DNA of 64,000 bases. It comes from Gammaproteobacteria bacterium. Its GTDB lineage: Bacteria; Pseudomonadota; Gammaproteobacteria; Steroidobacterales; Foliamicaceae. Shown in pieces: positions 44,595-55,392 of this stretch; position 1 is the first letter of the stretch; the number at the start of each line of letters is the position of its first letter. A program made the position numbers and the translations under genes. Location: NCBI GenBank assembly GCA_026707445.1, contig JAPOWV010000027.1, forward strand, positions 151,855 through 215,854. The letters run 5' to 3'. Under the pieces are notes generated by a model. That model was given only the letters and a program-made list of their open reading frames with translations, was not told the DNA's origin and did not search any database.

Positions 44595-45143
44595 TCACGT
44601 GCGGCGGCGACCGGTCCCGCGCCACTCGGTCTCGCTTTCGGCGAGCCGCCGGGCCAGGACGAACAGCAGGTCGGACAGGCGATTCAGGTACTTCAGCGAC
44701 TCGGGATTGAGCCCGCCTTCCTCGTCCTGCAGGGCCCATAGCGAGCGTTCCGCGCGCCGGCACACGGCGCGGGCGAGGTGGCAGGCGGCCGCGGCCGGGC
44801 CGCCGCCGGGCAGGATGAACTCCTTGAGCGGGGGCAGTGCGCGATTGTGCTCGTCGATGGCGTCTTCCAGCGAGCGCACGTGTTCCGGCGACGTGGACTT
44901 CAACTCGTCCACGCACAACTCCGCGCCGGTGTCGAACAGGCGTTGCTGTACGTCGCGCAGCAGCTCAGGGATATCGCCCGGCTGAAGTTCGGCCAGCAAC
45001 AGGCCCAGCGCCGCGTTCAGTTCATCGAGGTCGCCGAAAGCGGCGATGCGCGGATGGTGCTTGCGGTAACGGCGCTTCGCGTCGATGCCCGTTTCACCGG
45101 CATCGCCGGTTCGCGTGTAGATTTTCGAGAGGCGGTGTCCCAT
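44595..45143 (-). CDS. PduO-type ATP:cob(I)alamin adenosyltransferase
   Basis: A 182-residue adenosyltransferase making adenosylcobalamin from cob(I)alamin. SKIYTRTGDAGETGI is the ATP-binding motif, and AAFGDLDELNAALGLLLAELQ, FDTGAELCVD and ARAVCRRAERSL match the family. It starts six bases after the btuB stop on the same strand, so the receptor and this enzyme form one cobalamin-regulated operon under the riboswitch at 47257-47443. An extended upstream frame is ignored because the ATG at 45143 gives family length. Confidence 0.93.
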   Translation of the reverse strand: MGHRLSKIYTRTGDAGETGIDAKRRYRKHHPRIAAFGDLDELNAALGLLLAELQPGDIPELLRDVQQRLFDTGAELCVDELKSTSPEHVRSLEDAIDEHNRALPPLKEFILPGGGPAAAACHLARAVCRRAERSLWALQDEEGGLNPESLKYLNRLSDLLFVLARRLAESETEWRGTGRRRT

Positions 45144-45148
45144 GTCGC

Positions 45149-47158
45149 TCAATTTCCGTCCGTTTCCTCGAAGAACGAGAACTGCACGCCCAAGTGTATG
45201 CTGCGGCCGGGCCCACGGAATCCGTAGACCTCCTCGAAGCGCGTGTCGCCGAGGTTCTCCGCGCGGATATGCCAGCGCACCCGGGACGTGGCCTGCCAGG
45301 TTGCGGTAAGGCTTGCGAGCAGGAACGAATCCAGCGACACGCGGCGCGAGGGATTGGGCCACGGCGGGTAGAAGATGTCCGGTTGTTCGCCGGTATAGGC
45401 CAGGTGCAGATTGATGCCGATCGCGGGGTCGGTAATCTCGTAGTGTGCGTTCAGACTGCCGGCATGGCGCGGCCGGCGAAGCTCCTGAACCATGGTGTCG
45501 CCGGGAGCCGGTTCGCGCGAGCGAAGCCAGGTGTATGCGCCGGAGAGCGTCAGTTGGGGCAGGAGGCTCGCTTGCCCCTGCAATTCGAGGCCGCGTCGGC
45601 GGCTTGTGCCGTCCCGGTTGCCGGCCGTGAATCCTCCGGAAGCCGGGTCGAACACGAAGCCATTGATCTCGTCCTCGAGCCGTTCGCTGAACCAGGTGAT
45701 GCTGCCGGTCAGCGTCCCGGCCATGCTGCCATAGCGAACGCCCAGTTCCCATCCGCGCGAGGATTCAGGAATCAGGTCGGGATTGCCGATGAAGTTGGAG
45801 AAATAACCGAAGCGTTCTATGAACGTGGGGTTCTTGACGCCGATTCCGTAAGCTGCGTGCAGCGCGGTACCCAGGCCAATGTGCTTGAGCGCGCTGACGC
45901 GCCAGGATACGGCATCGTCGTAGTCGCTGTTGCGGTCGAAGCGCAATGCCGCCGCCGCCGCCCAGTCGCCCCTGGCGTCCAGGCGGAATTCCGCCAATGC
46001 GTCGGTTGACTGCGTACTGAGGTCCCGGTTGGGATCGCCGAAGAATGAGGCCGGGGCGCGCTGCAGGTAGTCCTCGCGTTCATGCCCCAGCCCTATCGTG
46101 ATGGAAGGCGATACGCCTTCGTCCCCGCTGCTACGTGCGAAACGCGGAAAAAGAAAAGTGGATTGATAGCTGAGATTCAACTTGTCTCCGCTGGTTTCGC
46201 CGGTCTCCGACCCGGAAGCGAAGTTTCGGTTTTCCGAACCGGTGTGCGTGAGGCTGGCGCGGTGCGTCCAGCGCCCGCCGGATGTCGTCGCCAGACCCTG
46301 CAGGCCCACCACGGTATGGACTCGCCTCGTTGAACTGTCCGAGTCCGCCGGCACGCCCGAAAGGAACGAGGTCGCGTCGAATTGGTTCTCCGATTGGGAA
46401 CGGCGCGCGGTCAGGCGCAGGGAGATTTGCCCGGAAGGGTCGAACCGGGCGACCACGTGTCCGGTGTTGTTCCGGTAGCCGTCGGCCTCGTCGCCGGAAC
46501 GGGAAATGTTCTGTCCGTCGCTGCTCAGGTGATCCACGGAAACGCCGACGCCCCAGCCATCGCCACCGGCTGACCCGCTCAGGGCTCCCCTGCGCGTGTT
46601 GAACTGCCCGGCCTCGACGGAGGTCGTGAGCGATCGCCCGAATGCCTCGGGGGCGCTGATCAGGTTGATTGCTCCGGCCACCGCGTCGCTGCCCCAAAGC
46701 GCGCTCAAGGGACCGCGAACGATTTCGATACGGCGCAGGTTGGCGGCCAGGAAGTGCGAGAAATCGAGCTCTCCGCCCAGGGCCGGATCGGCGATCTCGA
46801 TTCCGTCCAGCAGGACCAGCGTGTGATTGGCTTCGGCCCCGCGCATGCGGACCTGCGAAAATGATCCCAGCACGCCGCTGCGACTCACGGCCACTCCGGG
46901 CGTTCCCCGCAGCAGTTCCTCCACGGTCAGCGCTTGGCGCCGATCAAGATACTCCTCGTCCAGCACCGTAAACGATGCCCCAGCCTGGTCCGAAGCAATC
47001 GGGATGCGCGATGCCGTGACCACGATGGTCTCCGGCGCCTCGTTTCCGGATTCCTCCGGTTCGCCCTGTGTCTGGGCATGCGCGTATGCGGCGAAAAGCA
47101 GCAGAAATAATGGGAATACCAGCAGTTGGCGTACCGCTGCGGATTTGATGCAGGCCAT
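45149..47158 (-). CDS. btuB: Vitamin B12 TonB-dependent receptor
   Basis: A 669-residue receptor with signal peptide (LLVFPLFLLLFAAYAHAQ), TonB box ETIVVTASRIP, plug with VTVEEL-type VEELLRGTPGVAVSRSG, LVLLDGIEIADPALGG and IEIVRGPLSALWGSDAVAGAINLI, and an FEEVYGFRGPGRS barrel end. Cobalamin specificity is inferred from the riboswitch upstream and pduO downstream. ATG 47158 has GGGAGG five bases upstream; an in-frame start six codons earlier is weaker. Confidence 0.92.
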   Translation of the reverse strand: MACIKSAAVRQLLVFPLFLLLFAAYAHAQTQGEPEESGNEAPETIVVTASRIPIASDQAGASFTVLDEEYLDRRQALTVEELLRGTPGVAVSRSGVLGSFSQVRMRGAEANHTLVLLDGIEIADPALGGELDFSHFLAANLRRIEIVRGPLSALWGSDAVAGAINLISAPEAFGRSLTTSVEAGQFNTRRGALSGSAGGDGWGVGVSVDHLSSDGQNISRSGDEADGYRNNTGHVVARFDPSGQISLRLTARRSQSENQFDATSFLSGVPADSDSSTRRVHTVVGLQGLATTSGGRWTHRASLTHTGSENRNFASGSETGETSGDKLNLSYQSTFLFPRFARSSGDEGVSPSITIGLGHEREDYLQRAPASFFGDPNRDLSTQSTDALAEFRLDARGDWAAAAALRFDRNSDYDDAVSWRVSALKHIGLGTALHAAYGIGVKNPTFIERFGYFSNFIGNPDLIPESSRGWELGVRYGSMAGTLTGSITWFSERLEDEINGFVFDPASGGFTAGNRDGTSRRRGLELQGQASLLPQLTLSGAYTWLRSREPAPGDTMVQELRRPRHAGSLNAHYEITDPAIGINLHLAYTGEQPDIFYPPWPNPSRRVSLDSFLLASLTATWQATSRVRWHIRAENLGDTRFEEVYGFRGPGRSIHLGVQFSFFEETDGN

Positions 47159-47256
47159 GGGAACCTCCCGTTCCATTTGTTGCCCAAGGCAGGAACGGGT
47201 GTCGGGCCGAAGGGATTTCCCTTACGCCGCTCGCGCCCGCCGCGCTGCCAACGTGG

Positions 47257-47443
47257 TTCGCTCGGGCCGGTCTCCGGGCTTTCGAGCGGACTGCAGGCGG
47301 ACCTGCAATCCACGCCGCTCGCCTTCCTGCCCTGAGGCAGTGGCTGCCTTCACGCGCATGACGCTGGCGTGAGCGGCGTTTGACTCGATTACCGTTGCGG
47401 GGGCAGCGCCGGAATTGCACCGGCTTCCCGTTCACCCGACGAA
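47257..47443 (-). ncRNA. Cobalamin riboswitch
   Basis: On the minus strand GGGAAGCCGGTGCAATTCCG is followed by GCCCCCGCAACGGTAA (B12 box, 47429-47387), then AGCCCGGAGACCGGCC (47280-47265). TTCGTCGG (47443-47436) can pair with CCGAGCGAA (47265-47257) as P1. The leader precedes btuB-pduO, so it should repress cobalamin uptake and adenosylation genes when cobalamin is plentiful. Confidence 0.93.
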
Positions 47444-47506
47444 TCGCCTTGCACTATACCATCGTGGCCGGGTGTATAGAATGCGCCGGCATAGAGCGGG
47501 CACACT

Positions 47507-48409
47507 GTGGCGCTTCCCCTGAACAATCCTTCCAACTGGCCGGCGCTGCTGGCGCTCGCGCTGATACGCATGACGGTGGCGTTGCCCCATCGCCTGCGCC
47601 TCGCAATCGGCCGCGGTGCCGGCCGTTTGGCCATGCGGGTAATGAGGAAGCGCCGGGCGATTGCGCTGCGCAATCTTCAGTTGTGCTTTCCCGAGTGGTC
47701 GGACACGCACAGGAAGGCGGTGCTCAAGGCGCATTTCAAGTCGCTGGGAATGGGACTGGTGGAGCTGGCCATGGCCGCATGGTGCCCCGACCCGCAAATA
47801 GGGGATCTCGTCGAAGTGAAGGGCGCCGAACATCTTGAGGCTGCGCTAAGTGAGGGCCGCGGCGTCATTGCGATGAGCGGGCATTTTTCGGCCTTGGAAT
47901 TTACCGCCCGCGCGCTGGATTTTCCTCCTCCGGGACTGGTGGCGGTCTACCGGCCGGGCGGCAACGCCGTATTCGCTTACCTTGTCAATCGCGCCCGGCT
48001 GAGGACCGCTTCCGACACGCTTTCCAAGTACGACGTGCGCGGCATGGTAAAGGCCTTGCGCTCCGGGGCGGTGCTCTGGTACGCGGGCGACCAGATGACG
48101 GACGCCAAGTCCGCCGAGCTGGCGCCGTTCTTCGGAGAGCCTGCAATGACCGGAACCGCGCTGGGGCGTCTGGCGCGGATCAGCGGCGCCCCGATTGTGT
48201 CCTGGTTTACCCGCCGCCTCAAGGACGGAAGGTACCAGGTGGAGCTGCTGTCCATTCCGGAGGACTTTCCCGGAGATTCTCCGCAGGAAGAAGCGGAACG
48301 CGTCAATGCGCTGATCGAGGAGCAGGTGCGCAGGGCGCCCGAGCAATACTATTGGATCCACCGGCGCTTCAAGCGCCGCCCGGCGCCGTTGCCCGATCCC
48401 TACGACTGA
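47507..48409 (+). CDS. Lipid A biosynthesis acyltransferase (LpxL/HtrB-like)
   Basis: A 300-residue inner-membrane acyltransferase adding a secondary acyl chain to Kdo2-lipid IVA. The catalytic His-X4-Glu motif is SGHFSALEF, with VAVYRPGGNAVFAYLVNRAR, GAVLWYAGDQM and AFFGEPAMT, then EQYYWIHRRFKRRP near the end, as in LpxL. The start is GTG 47507. It is divergent from btuB and overlaps the convergent kdkA-like gene end by 10 bases. LpxM or LpxP cannot be excluded. Confidence 0.9.
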   Translation: MALPLNNPSNWPALLALALIRMTVALPHRLRLAIGRGAGRLAMRVMRKRRAIALRNLQLCFPEWSDTHRKAVLKAHFKSLGMGLVELAMAAWCPDPQIGDLVEVKGAEHLEAALSEGRGVIAMSGHFSALEFTARALDFPPPGLVAVYRPGGNAVFAYLVNRARLRTASDTLSKYDVRGMVKALRSGAVLWYAGDQMTDAKSAELAPFFGEPAMTGTALGRLARISGAPIVSWFTRRLKDGRYQVELLSIPEDFPGDSPQEEAERVNALIEEQVRRAPEQYYWIHRRFKRRPAPLPDPYD

Positions 48410-49113
48410 GACTTGGGAGCGAGGGTGCGGTCGTGGCGTTCGCGCAAGGCCTGAAAGGCCCGCTGATCGTACAGCCCCAGTTTTTGCAGCGACCGCTTCA
48501 GGCGCTGCAGCCGGGAATTGCGCCAGCCCCCTGGTCTTCGACGGCGCGCCCGATCGAAATCGACCATCCAGACGCCGCCGTCCGGACCGATCAGGATGTT
48601 GTTTGCGTTAAGGTCGGCGTGACAGATTCCGGCACGATGAAAGCGCGCCGCGACGGCGCCCACACGCCCCAAGATCTCCCTCGCATCGTTCCCCTCGCGC
48701 AACGCGCCGGCCAGCGGTCGCGCCCCTTCGATCCACTCGGTGATCAGGTTGGCCGAGTAGGTGGTGCCGCGCCGTCTGAAGTGGGCGGCGATCGGTCGCG
48801 GCACCGGCAGCCCGGCTTCGCGCATGCCCGCCAGCAGCCGGAATTCCGCGAATGAGCGAACATGCCGCGTTCCCCGGAATAGATAGCGGTCCGTGCTGAT
48901 CAGCGCGGCCTTGCCGCCCCGCAGGTAGTGACGCAGAAACCACTTGCCGCCCTCGCCGATTCGCCCTCCGGCGCCGCGTCCACCGGCAACGGCCGTCCAT
49001 TGCTGCCGTTGGTGCCAGAAACCGTGCTGGAACCACTCGGGCGTCACCGATCGAGCGACGTCCGCATCGTGTAGGATGCGATCCTTCCCCGCTGTTCGTA
49101 TTTCTTCAAGCAT
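48400..49113 (-). CDS. kdkA: 3-deoxy-D-manno-octulosonic acid kinase
   Basis: A 237-residue Kdo kinase that phosphorylates lipopolysaccharide Kdo. Kinase features are visible: GKWFLRHYLRGG, the catalytic CHADLNANNILI (H-x-D-L-x-x-x-N), and VDFDRARRR, with a basic tail. ATG 49113 gives normal length; a far longer upstream frame is an artefact. Its start codon abuts the inverted-repeat element at 49114-49383, so its promoter may be altered. Confidence 0.88.
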   Translation of the reverse strand: MLEEIRTAGKDRILHDADVARSVTPEWFQHGFWHQRQQWTAVAGGRGAGGRIGEGGKWFLRHYLRGGKAALISTDRYLFRGTRHVRSFAEFRLLAGMREAGLPVPRPIAAHFRRRGTTYSANLITEWIEGARPLAGALREGNDAREILGRVGAVAARFHRAGICHADLNANNILIGPDGGVWMVDFDRARRRRPGGWRNSRLQRLKRSLQKLGLYDQRAFQALRERHDRTLAPKSQS

Positions 49114-49383
49114 GCTAGTGCAGTGTCTCACAAATCCCTTTGCACCAGAGCGAGCGGGGCGGGCCAATGCAAGGCGCAGACCGCAGGGAATACTGCCCGT
49201 ATTGCCCAGGGCTGCAACGCCGCAGTGGCGCGCCCCGCTCGCTCCCGGAGGGCGCGGCCCCCATGGCCCGTGGCCGCGTTGCGCCCCTGGGCAATGGGAG
49301 GCGCCATTCCCGGCGGGACGCGCCTTGCCACGAACCATGGGGGCCGCGCTGGTGCAAAGGGATTTGTGAGACACTGCACTAGC
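49114..49383. mobile_element. MITE-like element with 35-bp perfect terminal inverted repeats
   Basis: The left repeat 49114-49148 (GCTAGTGCAGTGTCTCACAA and on to ACCAG) is the exact reverse complement of 49349-49383. TA lies just inside each end (49116-49117 and 49380-49381), as in Tc1/mariner- or IS630-type target duplication. The interior is GC-rich and itself contains shorter inverted repeats (GAGCGAGCGGGGCG with its mirror; ATTGCCCAGG with CCTGGGCAAT), so the whole piece can fold. It has no transposase, so it is non-autonomous. It lies directly between the kdkA-like start and the heptosyltransferase. Confidence 0.78.
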
Positions 49384-50436
49384 CCGCCGCGCAGCCTTTG
49401 CGTGATCCGCTTGTCCGCCATCGGGGATTGCTGTCACGCGCTGCCTGTCGTGCGGGCCATCCGAAGCGCCTGGCCGGAGACCCGCATGACCTGGATTATC
49501 GGGCAAACGGAGCATTCCCTGTTGGAGGGACTTGCCGGGGTGGAGTTCCTGGTGCTCGACAAGCGGGCCGGCCGCCGCGGAATGCGGGAATTGAAGGAGA
49601 GACTGAAGGCGCGGCGGTATGACCTGCTGCTGCAGATGCAGGATTCGTTGCGGGCCAGCCGGGTTGCGCTGATGACTCGCTGCCGGCGCCGCGTGGGATT
49701 CGACCGGCGCCGGGCGCGGGATTTCCAGTGGCTGTTCACGACCGAACGGATCGCCCATCGGCCCCGGCAACACGTGATGGAAGCGCTGTTCGGGTTTGCC
49801 GAACACCTCGGGATCGAGCGGCCGGCGGCGCCGCGTTGGGACTTCCCCTTGAGCGCCGAAGACGCGCAGGCGGCTGCGGGGATGGCGCCCGGCCGGCCGT
49901 TCTGCATCTTGAGCCCGCTGAGCAGCCAGCGCCGCGGCGCATTTCGGAACTGGCCGGCGGAGCGCTACGCGGGCGTGGCCCGGCATGTCGTGGAGCAGCT
50001 CGGCGGCGAGGTCCTGCTGACGGGATCGGGAAGTCTGAAGGAACGGGACTACGCCGCGGTGATCGCCGCGCAGTCCGGCGTCACCGACCTGAACGGGCGC
50101 ACGACGCTCAAGCAGCTTGCGGCGTTGATTGGGCTTGCAAGGCTGGTCGTCTGTCCGGATTCGGGTCCCGCGCACATCGCCGCGGCGCTGGGAACGCGCG
50201 TGGTGGGTCTGTATGCGGGTTCCAATCCGGACCGCTCGGGCCCCTGGGGCAACCGGGAATTCACCGTCAATCGCTATCCGCAGGCTGTGCGCAAGTCGCT
50301 GGGCAAAGGGGTCGAGGATGTGCGCTTCGGGCGCCGCTTGCGGTCCGGCGACGTAATGAACGAAATCGCCGCCGCCGACGTGATCGAAACGGTTGAGCGC
50401 GCCTGGGCGCTGCCGGGCCGGAATCTTCAGCCCTGA
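49366..50436 (+). CDS. Glycosyltransferase family 9 (heptosyltransferase-like)
   Basis: A family 9 transferase of about 356 residues that probably adds heptose to the LPS inner core. SLCVIRLSAIGDCCHALPVVRAI is the N-terminal strand and loop, CILSPLSSQRRGAFRNWP and VVCPDSGPAHIAAALG are the C-terminal nucleotide-sugar motifs. The 5' end is disturbed: an in-frame GTG at 49366 lies inside the right repeat of the MITE-like element, and GTG 49402 would cut the first beta strand. The native start was probably replaced by the insertion. It overlaps zf-CHCC convergently by 10 bases. Confidence 0.83.
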   Translation: MRHCTSPPRSLCVIRLSAIGDCCHALPVVRAIRSAWPETRMTWIIGQTEHSLLEGLAGVEFLVLDKRAGRRGMRELKERLKARRYDLLLQMQDSLRASRVALMTRCRRRVGFDRRRARDFQWLFTTERIAHRPRQHVMEALFGFAEHLGIERPAAPRWDFPLSAEDAQAAAGMAPGRPFCILSPLSSQRRGAFRNWPAERYAGVARHVVEQLGGEVLLTGSGSLKERDYAAVIAAQSGVTDLNGRTTLKQLAALIGLARLVVCPDSGPAHIAAALGTRVVGLYAGSNPDRSGPWGNREFTVNRYPQAVRKSLGKGVEDVRFGRRLRSGDVMNEIAAADVIETVERAWALPGRNLQP

Positions 50437-50648
50437 TCGCCGGAGTCCGGGGAGGCCAGCGAGAAAACGGCCCCGCAATAGGGGCAGGTGGCGTCGGTCC
50501 CGGGCTGAAGCGGCAGGTAGACTCGCGGATGCGAGTTCCAGCGAACAGTCCAGGGGAGCGGGCAGGATGCCGGCAGGTCCTTTTCCGAAACGGTGTAACG
50601 CCGCTCCATGTTTGAAGTCACTTTCTGTCCGCTGCCTTGTTGAGCCAT
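50427..50648 (-). CDS. zf-CHCC domain small protein
   Basis: A 73-residue protein ending in the zf-CHCC pattern: SCPLP, WNSHPRVYLPL, and CPYCGAVF, with one His and three or four Cys for zinc. Homologues in proteobacteria are small zinc-binding proteins often near LPS genes or complex I accessory genes; its role here is unclear. Its start lies 18 bases before the glnE end on the same strand. Confidence 0.85.
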   Translation of the reverse strand: MAQQGSGQKVTSNMERRYTVSEKDLPASCPLPWTVRWNSHPRVYLPLQPGTDATCPYCGAVFSLASPDSGDQG

Positions 50649-50666
50649 AGCGAGAGTATATTTCGG

Positions 50667-53540
50667 TTACTCGCCCAGATAGCGTCGCCATAGGCCGGAA
50701 ACCGTTTCCGCGCGCTCGGCGACTTCGTCGGCGGGCGTATGAGGCGGCCGCTCGGCCAACGCGCGATGGTGCAGGATTTCCCGGTATTGGAGATAGCATC
50801 GCGTCAGGACGTCGGCGTCTTTCCCGGCCAGCACTTCGTGCCGCGCCAGGGCTTCCAGCTGGCGCACATTGTCCGGCCAGGCCACCAGGTCGGGATGTTC
50901 GTGGGCGTGGTTCAGAATCAGGTACTGCACGATGAACTCGATGTCCTGCAATCCGCCGCGCGCGTGCTTGATATCGAAGCGTCCCTTGCCCACCCTTGGC
51001 GCTTCGGCCAGCATTCGCTGGCGCATTTCGATTACCTGATCACGCAGATCGTCGCGCCGCACCGACTCGCGCAGAACACTCATGCGCAGCTTCTCGAACG
51101 ATTCCCGCACATGGGCGGCGCCGGCGATGGCCCGGCTTCTGAGCAACGCCTGGTGCTCCCAGGTCCAGGCGGACTCGCGCTGGTATTTTTCGAGGGCCTG
51201 AAGCGAAGACACGAGCATTCCGGAGCGGCCGCTGGGACGCAACCGCGTGTCCACTTCGTACATTCTTCCGGTGATGCTCCGGGTTGTAAGCACGGAAATC
51301 ACCCTGCGTGCGACCCGGAAGAAGAAGTCCGAATTGGCGATGCCCGCAACGCCGTCGGTCACCTGATCTTCGCCCTGCGCGTCATAGACGAATACCAGGT
51401 CGAGGTCCGAGCCGTAGCCCATTTCCAGTCCTGCCAGCTTGCCGTACGCGATGACTGCAAATCCGGCCGGCCTTCGCTCGCCGTCGACGGTATAGCCGGG
51501 CGAGCCGTGCTGTTCCGCGAGTTCTTCCCAGACGTGCTCCAGCGACCGGTCGATCACGAGTTCGGCAATTCCGGTCAGCAGATCGCTCACCCGCATCAGC
51601 GGAAGGCCGCCGGCCAGGTCCAGCACGCCCACCCGAAAGGCCGCCGCCTGCTTGAACTCGCTGATCGCCGCGAGCCGTAATTCCTCCGATTCGTCGGCGG
51701 TCCTCACCAGCCGGAAGTCCAGTTCTTCTTCAAGCTGTTCAAGATCCATTACCTGTTGCGTAATGCGGGCGTCGAGCAACTCGTCCACCAGCGCCGGGAC
51801 CGAGCACAGTTGTTTGGCCAGCGTCTCGCCCAGGCCGCAGACATGCACCAGGCGGTCGCGGGCCGGGCCGTTCTCGTACAAAAGCGCCAGGTACGCGGAG
51901 CGCCTGGCGATGGAGGCGATGACCTTGAGGGTACGGGCCAGCGTGAGTCCGGGGTCCGGCTCCTGTGCCGCGGCCTCGATCAGCCGGGGGATAAGCATGT
52001 CCAGCCGCTTCCGCCCGGTCTGGTCCATGCGCGCGTAGTCGGATGCCTGGTGAACCGCCTGCATGGAATCCAGCGCGACCTGTGGATCGGAAAAACCGTA
52101 GGCCTTGAGGACCTCGGCGGCGTTTTCGGTATCTCCCGTCCACAAGGCAGCGAGGTCTCCGGGCGGACCGGCCTCGGCCTCCGGCAGATCGTCCTGGCGG
52201 AACACGATGGCGGAGAAATGCCCGGCGACGGCCGCGCGGTGCGAATCGGTCTTCTCCGCCAGGCTGTTCCAGTCGGAGTGGCCCATGGCGAACGCCAGGC
52301 GGATCCGGCTCTCCTCGTCGTCCGGCAAGTTCTGGGTCTGCCGGTCGTCCATTCCCTGCAGCCGGTTCTCAAGCCGCCGCAGGAAGCAATAGGACCGGTC
52401 GAGCTCGCCGGACGTGCCGGGCCCCAGGAAGCCCCGCTCGCCCAGGCGCGAAAGCATTTCACGCAGGCTGCGGCCGCGCAGGTCCGGGTTGGCGCCGCCC
52501 CGCACCAGTTGCATCGACTGCGTGATGAATTCGATTTCGCGGATCCCTCCCCGGCCCAGCTTGATGTCGTTGGCCTTGTCCTTGCGCAGCGCCTCGCGTT
52601 CGATCTTGCCCTTCATGTCGCGCAGGGACTCGAACACGCTGTAGTCCAGGTAGCGGCGGTAGACAAACGGCCGCGTGACTTCCCCGTAGAGCGCCCCGCT
52701 CATCTCGCAGGGGTTGATCACGCGCGCCTTCACCCAGGCGTAGCGCTCCCAGTCCCGGGCCGAACGGGCAAGGTAGCTCTCCAGCGACGAGGTCTTTATG
52801 ACCAGCGGCCCGCTGTTGCCGAAGGGACGCAGGCGTGTATCGACCCGGTACACGAAGGAGTCCACCGTCCGTTGATTAAGCACCCGGATCAACTGCTGGC
52901 ATACCAGCGTATGAAAACGCAAGGCGTCGATTTCGACGGGGCCGTCGGTCCTCCCGTCCTCGGAATAGATGAAGATGAGGTCGATGTCGGAGGAGAAATT
53001 GAGTTCGCCGCCGCCCAGCTTGCCCATGCCGACCACGGCCATCTCGCTGGGCTCATCGCCTGCCGTGCGCGGCAGGCCGTGCCGCGCGGCCACGTTGGAG
53101 CGGGCGAACTCCAGGGCGGAGAGAATGCAAGTGTTCGCCAGTCCGGTCAGTTCCGTCAGGCTTTCCTCCAGGCCGCTCAGTCCGTTCAGGTCGCGCCACA
53201 GGATCCGGCACATCTCACGGTGCCGAAACCAGCGAAGTTCGCGCATAAACGACGGTTCCTGGCGGCACTCACCCAGTGCTTCGCCGGCCAGTTGCGTGAG
53301 TTCACCTTCGTGAAGCGGCCGCGCAAGCCGGTCTCCGGTCAGCAGGTCCCCGAGGATTGCCGGCTTTCTAGTGAAGCTTCGAACCGCGAACGGCGAACAG
53401 GCCAATATCCTTGTGAGCGGCGCGAGAAGTGCGCTCTGCTCGAGCATGGGAGCAAGTGCCGTATCTTCCCGCAAACTGACGAGCGCCTTGTCGGCGCTTT
53501 CGCGCAACAGTTCGGGGGTGGGTATGGCTTCGGCGTTCAA
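50667..53540 (-). CDS. glnE: Bifunctional glutamine synthetase adenylyltransferase/deadenylyltransferase
   Basis: A 957-residue GlnE that adenylylates and deadenylylates glutamine synthetase. Both nucleotidyltransferase halves are present: FSSDIDLIFIYSEDG in the N-terminal half and GSDLDLVFVYDAQGED in the C-terminal half, each with the D-x-D metal pair, and RLGRGGIREIEFITQ plus HARGGLQDIEFIVQ. Its length matches the E. coli enzyme. It would respond to PII and nitrogen status. Confidence 0.96.
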   Translation of the reverse strand: MNAEAIPTPELLRESADKALVSLREDTALAPMLEQSALLAPLTRILACSPFAVRSFTRKPAILGDLLTGDRLARPLHEGELTQLAGEALGECRQEPSFMRELRWFRHREMCRILWRDLNGLSGLEESLTELTGLANTCILSALEFARSNVAARHGLPRTAGDEPSEMAVVGMGKLGGGELNFSSDIDLIFIYSEDGRTDGPVEIDALRFHTLVCQQLIRVLNQRTVDSFVYRVDTRLRPFGNSGPLVIKTSSLESYLARSARDWERYAWVKARVINPCEMSGALYGEVTRPFVYRRYLDYSVFESLRDMKGKIEREALRKDKANDIKLGRGGIREIEFITQSMQLVRGGANPDLRGRSLREMLSRLGERGFLGPGTSGELDRSYCFLRRLENRLQGMDDRQTQNLPDDEESRIRLAFAMGHSDWNSLAEKTDSHRAAVAGHFSAIVFRQDDLPEAEAGPPGDLAALWTGDTENAAEVLKAYGFSDPQVALDSMQAVHQASDYARMDQTGRKRLDMLIPRLIEAAAQEPDPGLTLARTLKVIASIARRSAYLALLYENGPARDRLVHVCGLGETLAKQLCSVPALVDELLDARITQQVMDLEQLEEELDFRLVRTADESEELRLAAISEFKQAAAFRVGVLDLAGGLPLMRVSDLLTGIAELVIDRSLEHVWEELAEQHGSPGYTVDGERRPAGFAVIAYGKLAGLEMGYGSDLDLVFVYDAQGEDQVTDGVAGIANSDFFFRVARRVISVLTTRSITGRMYEVDTRLRPSGRSGMLVSSLQALEKYQRESAWTWEHQALLRSRAIAGAAHVRESFEKLRMSVLRESVRRDDLRDQVIEMRQRMLAEAPRVGKGRFDIKHARGGLQDIEFIVQYLILNHAHEHPDLVAWPDNVRQLEALARHEVLAGKDADVLTRCYLQYREILHHRALAERPPHTPADEVAERAETVSGLWRRYLGE

Positions 53541-53593
53541 GTGGGTTGGCGGCTACTGTTCGGAGGCGACAAAGATTACATCACGTGGAGCGC

Positions 53594-53628
53594 AAAAAGC
53601 CCCGCCTTTCGTCGGAAAGGCAGGGCTT
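53594..53628 (-). terminator. Rho-independent terminator of groESL
   Basis: On the minus strand AGCCCTGCCTTTC, loop CGAC and GAAAGGCGGGGCT form a strong stem with one mismatch, followed by TTTT. It lies about 60 bases after the groEL stop. Confidence 0.92.
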
Positions 53629-53685
53629 CGTGCATTCAGGCTTCAGACGCCGCCGGGCTGCTGCGGCGGCGTCCACCGGGAGGAA

Positions 53686-55344
<1,659 letters not shown>

Positions 55345-55392
55345 TTAAGAAAGGTGAAAGGTGAAGACCGTACCCGGTCGGTTTACGACCGG

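Noticed and set aside
44595..45752. Extended N terminus for the PduO-type adenosyltransferase
   Set aside because: The extra 203 codons lie inside the btuB gene and lack similarity; ATG 45143 gives the family length.
48400..50799. An 799-codon minus frame covering the kdkA-like gene and upstream sequence
   Set aside because: Only the part after ATG 49113 resembles Kdo kinase. The upstream part crosses the inverted-repeat element and the antisense of the GT9 gene.
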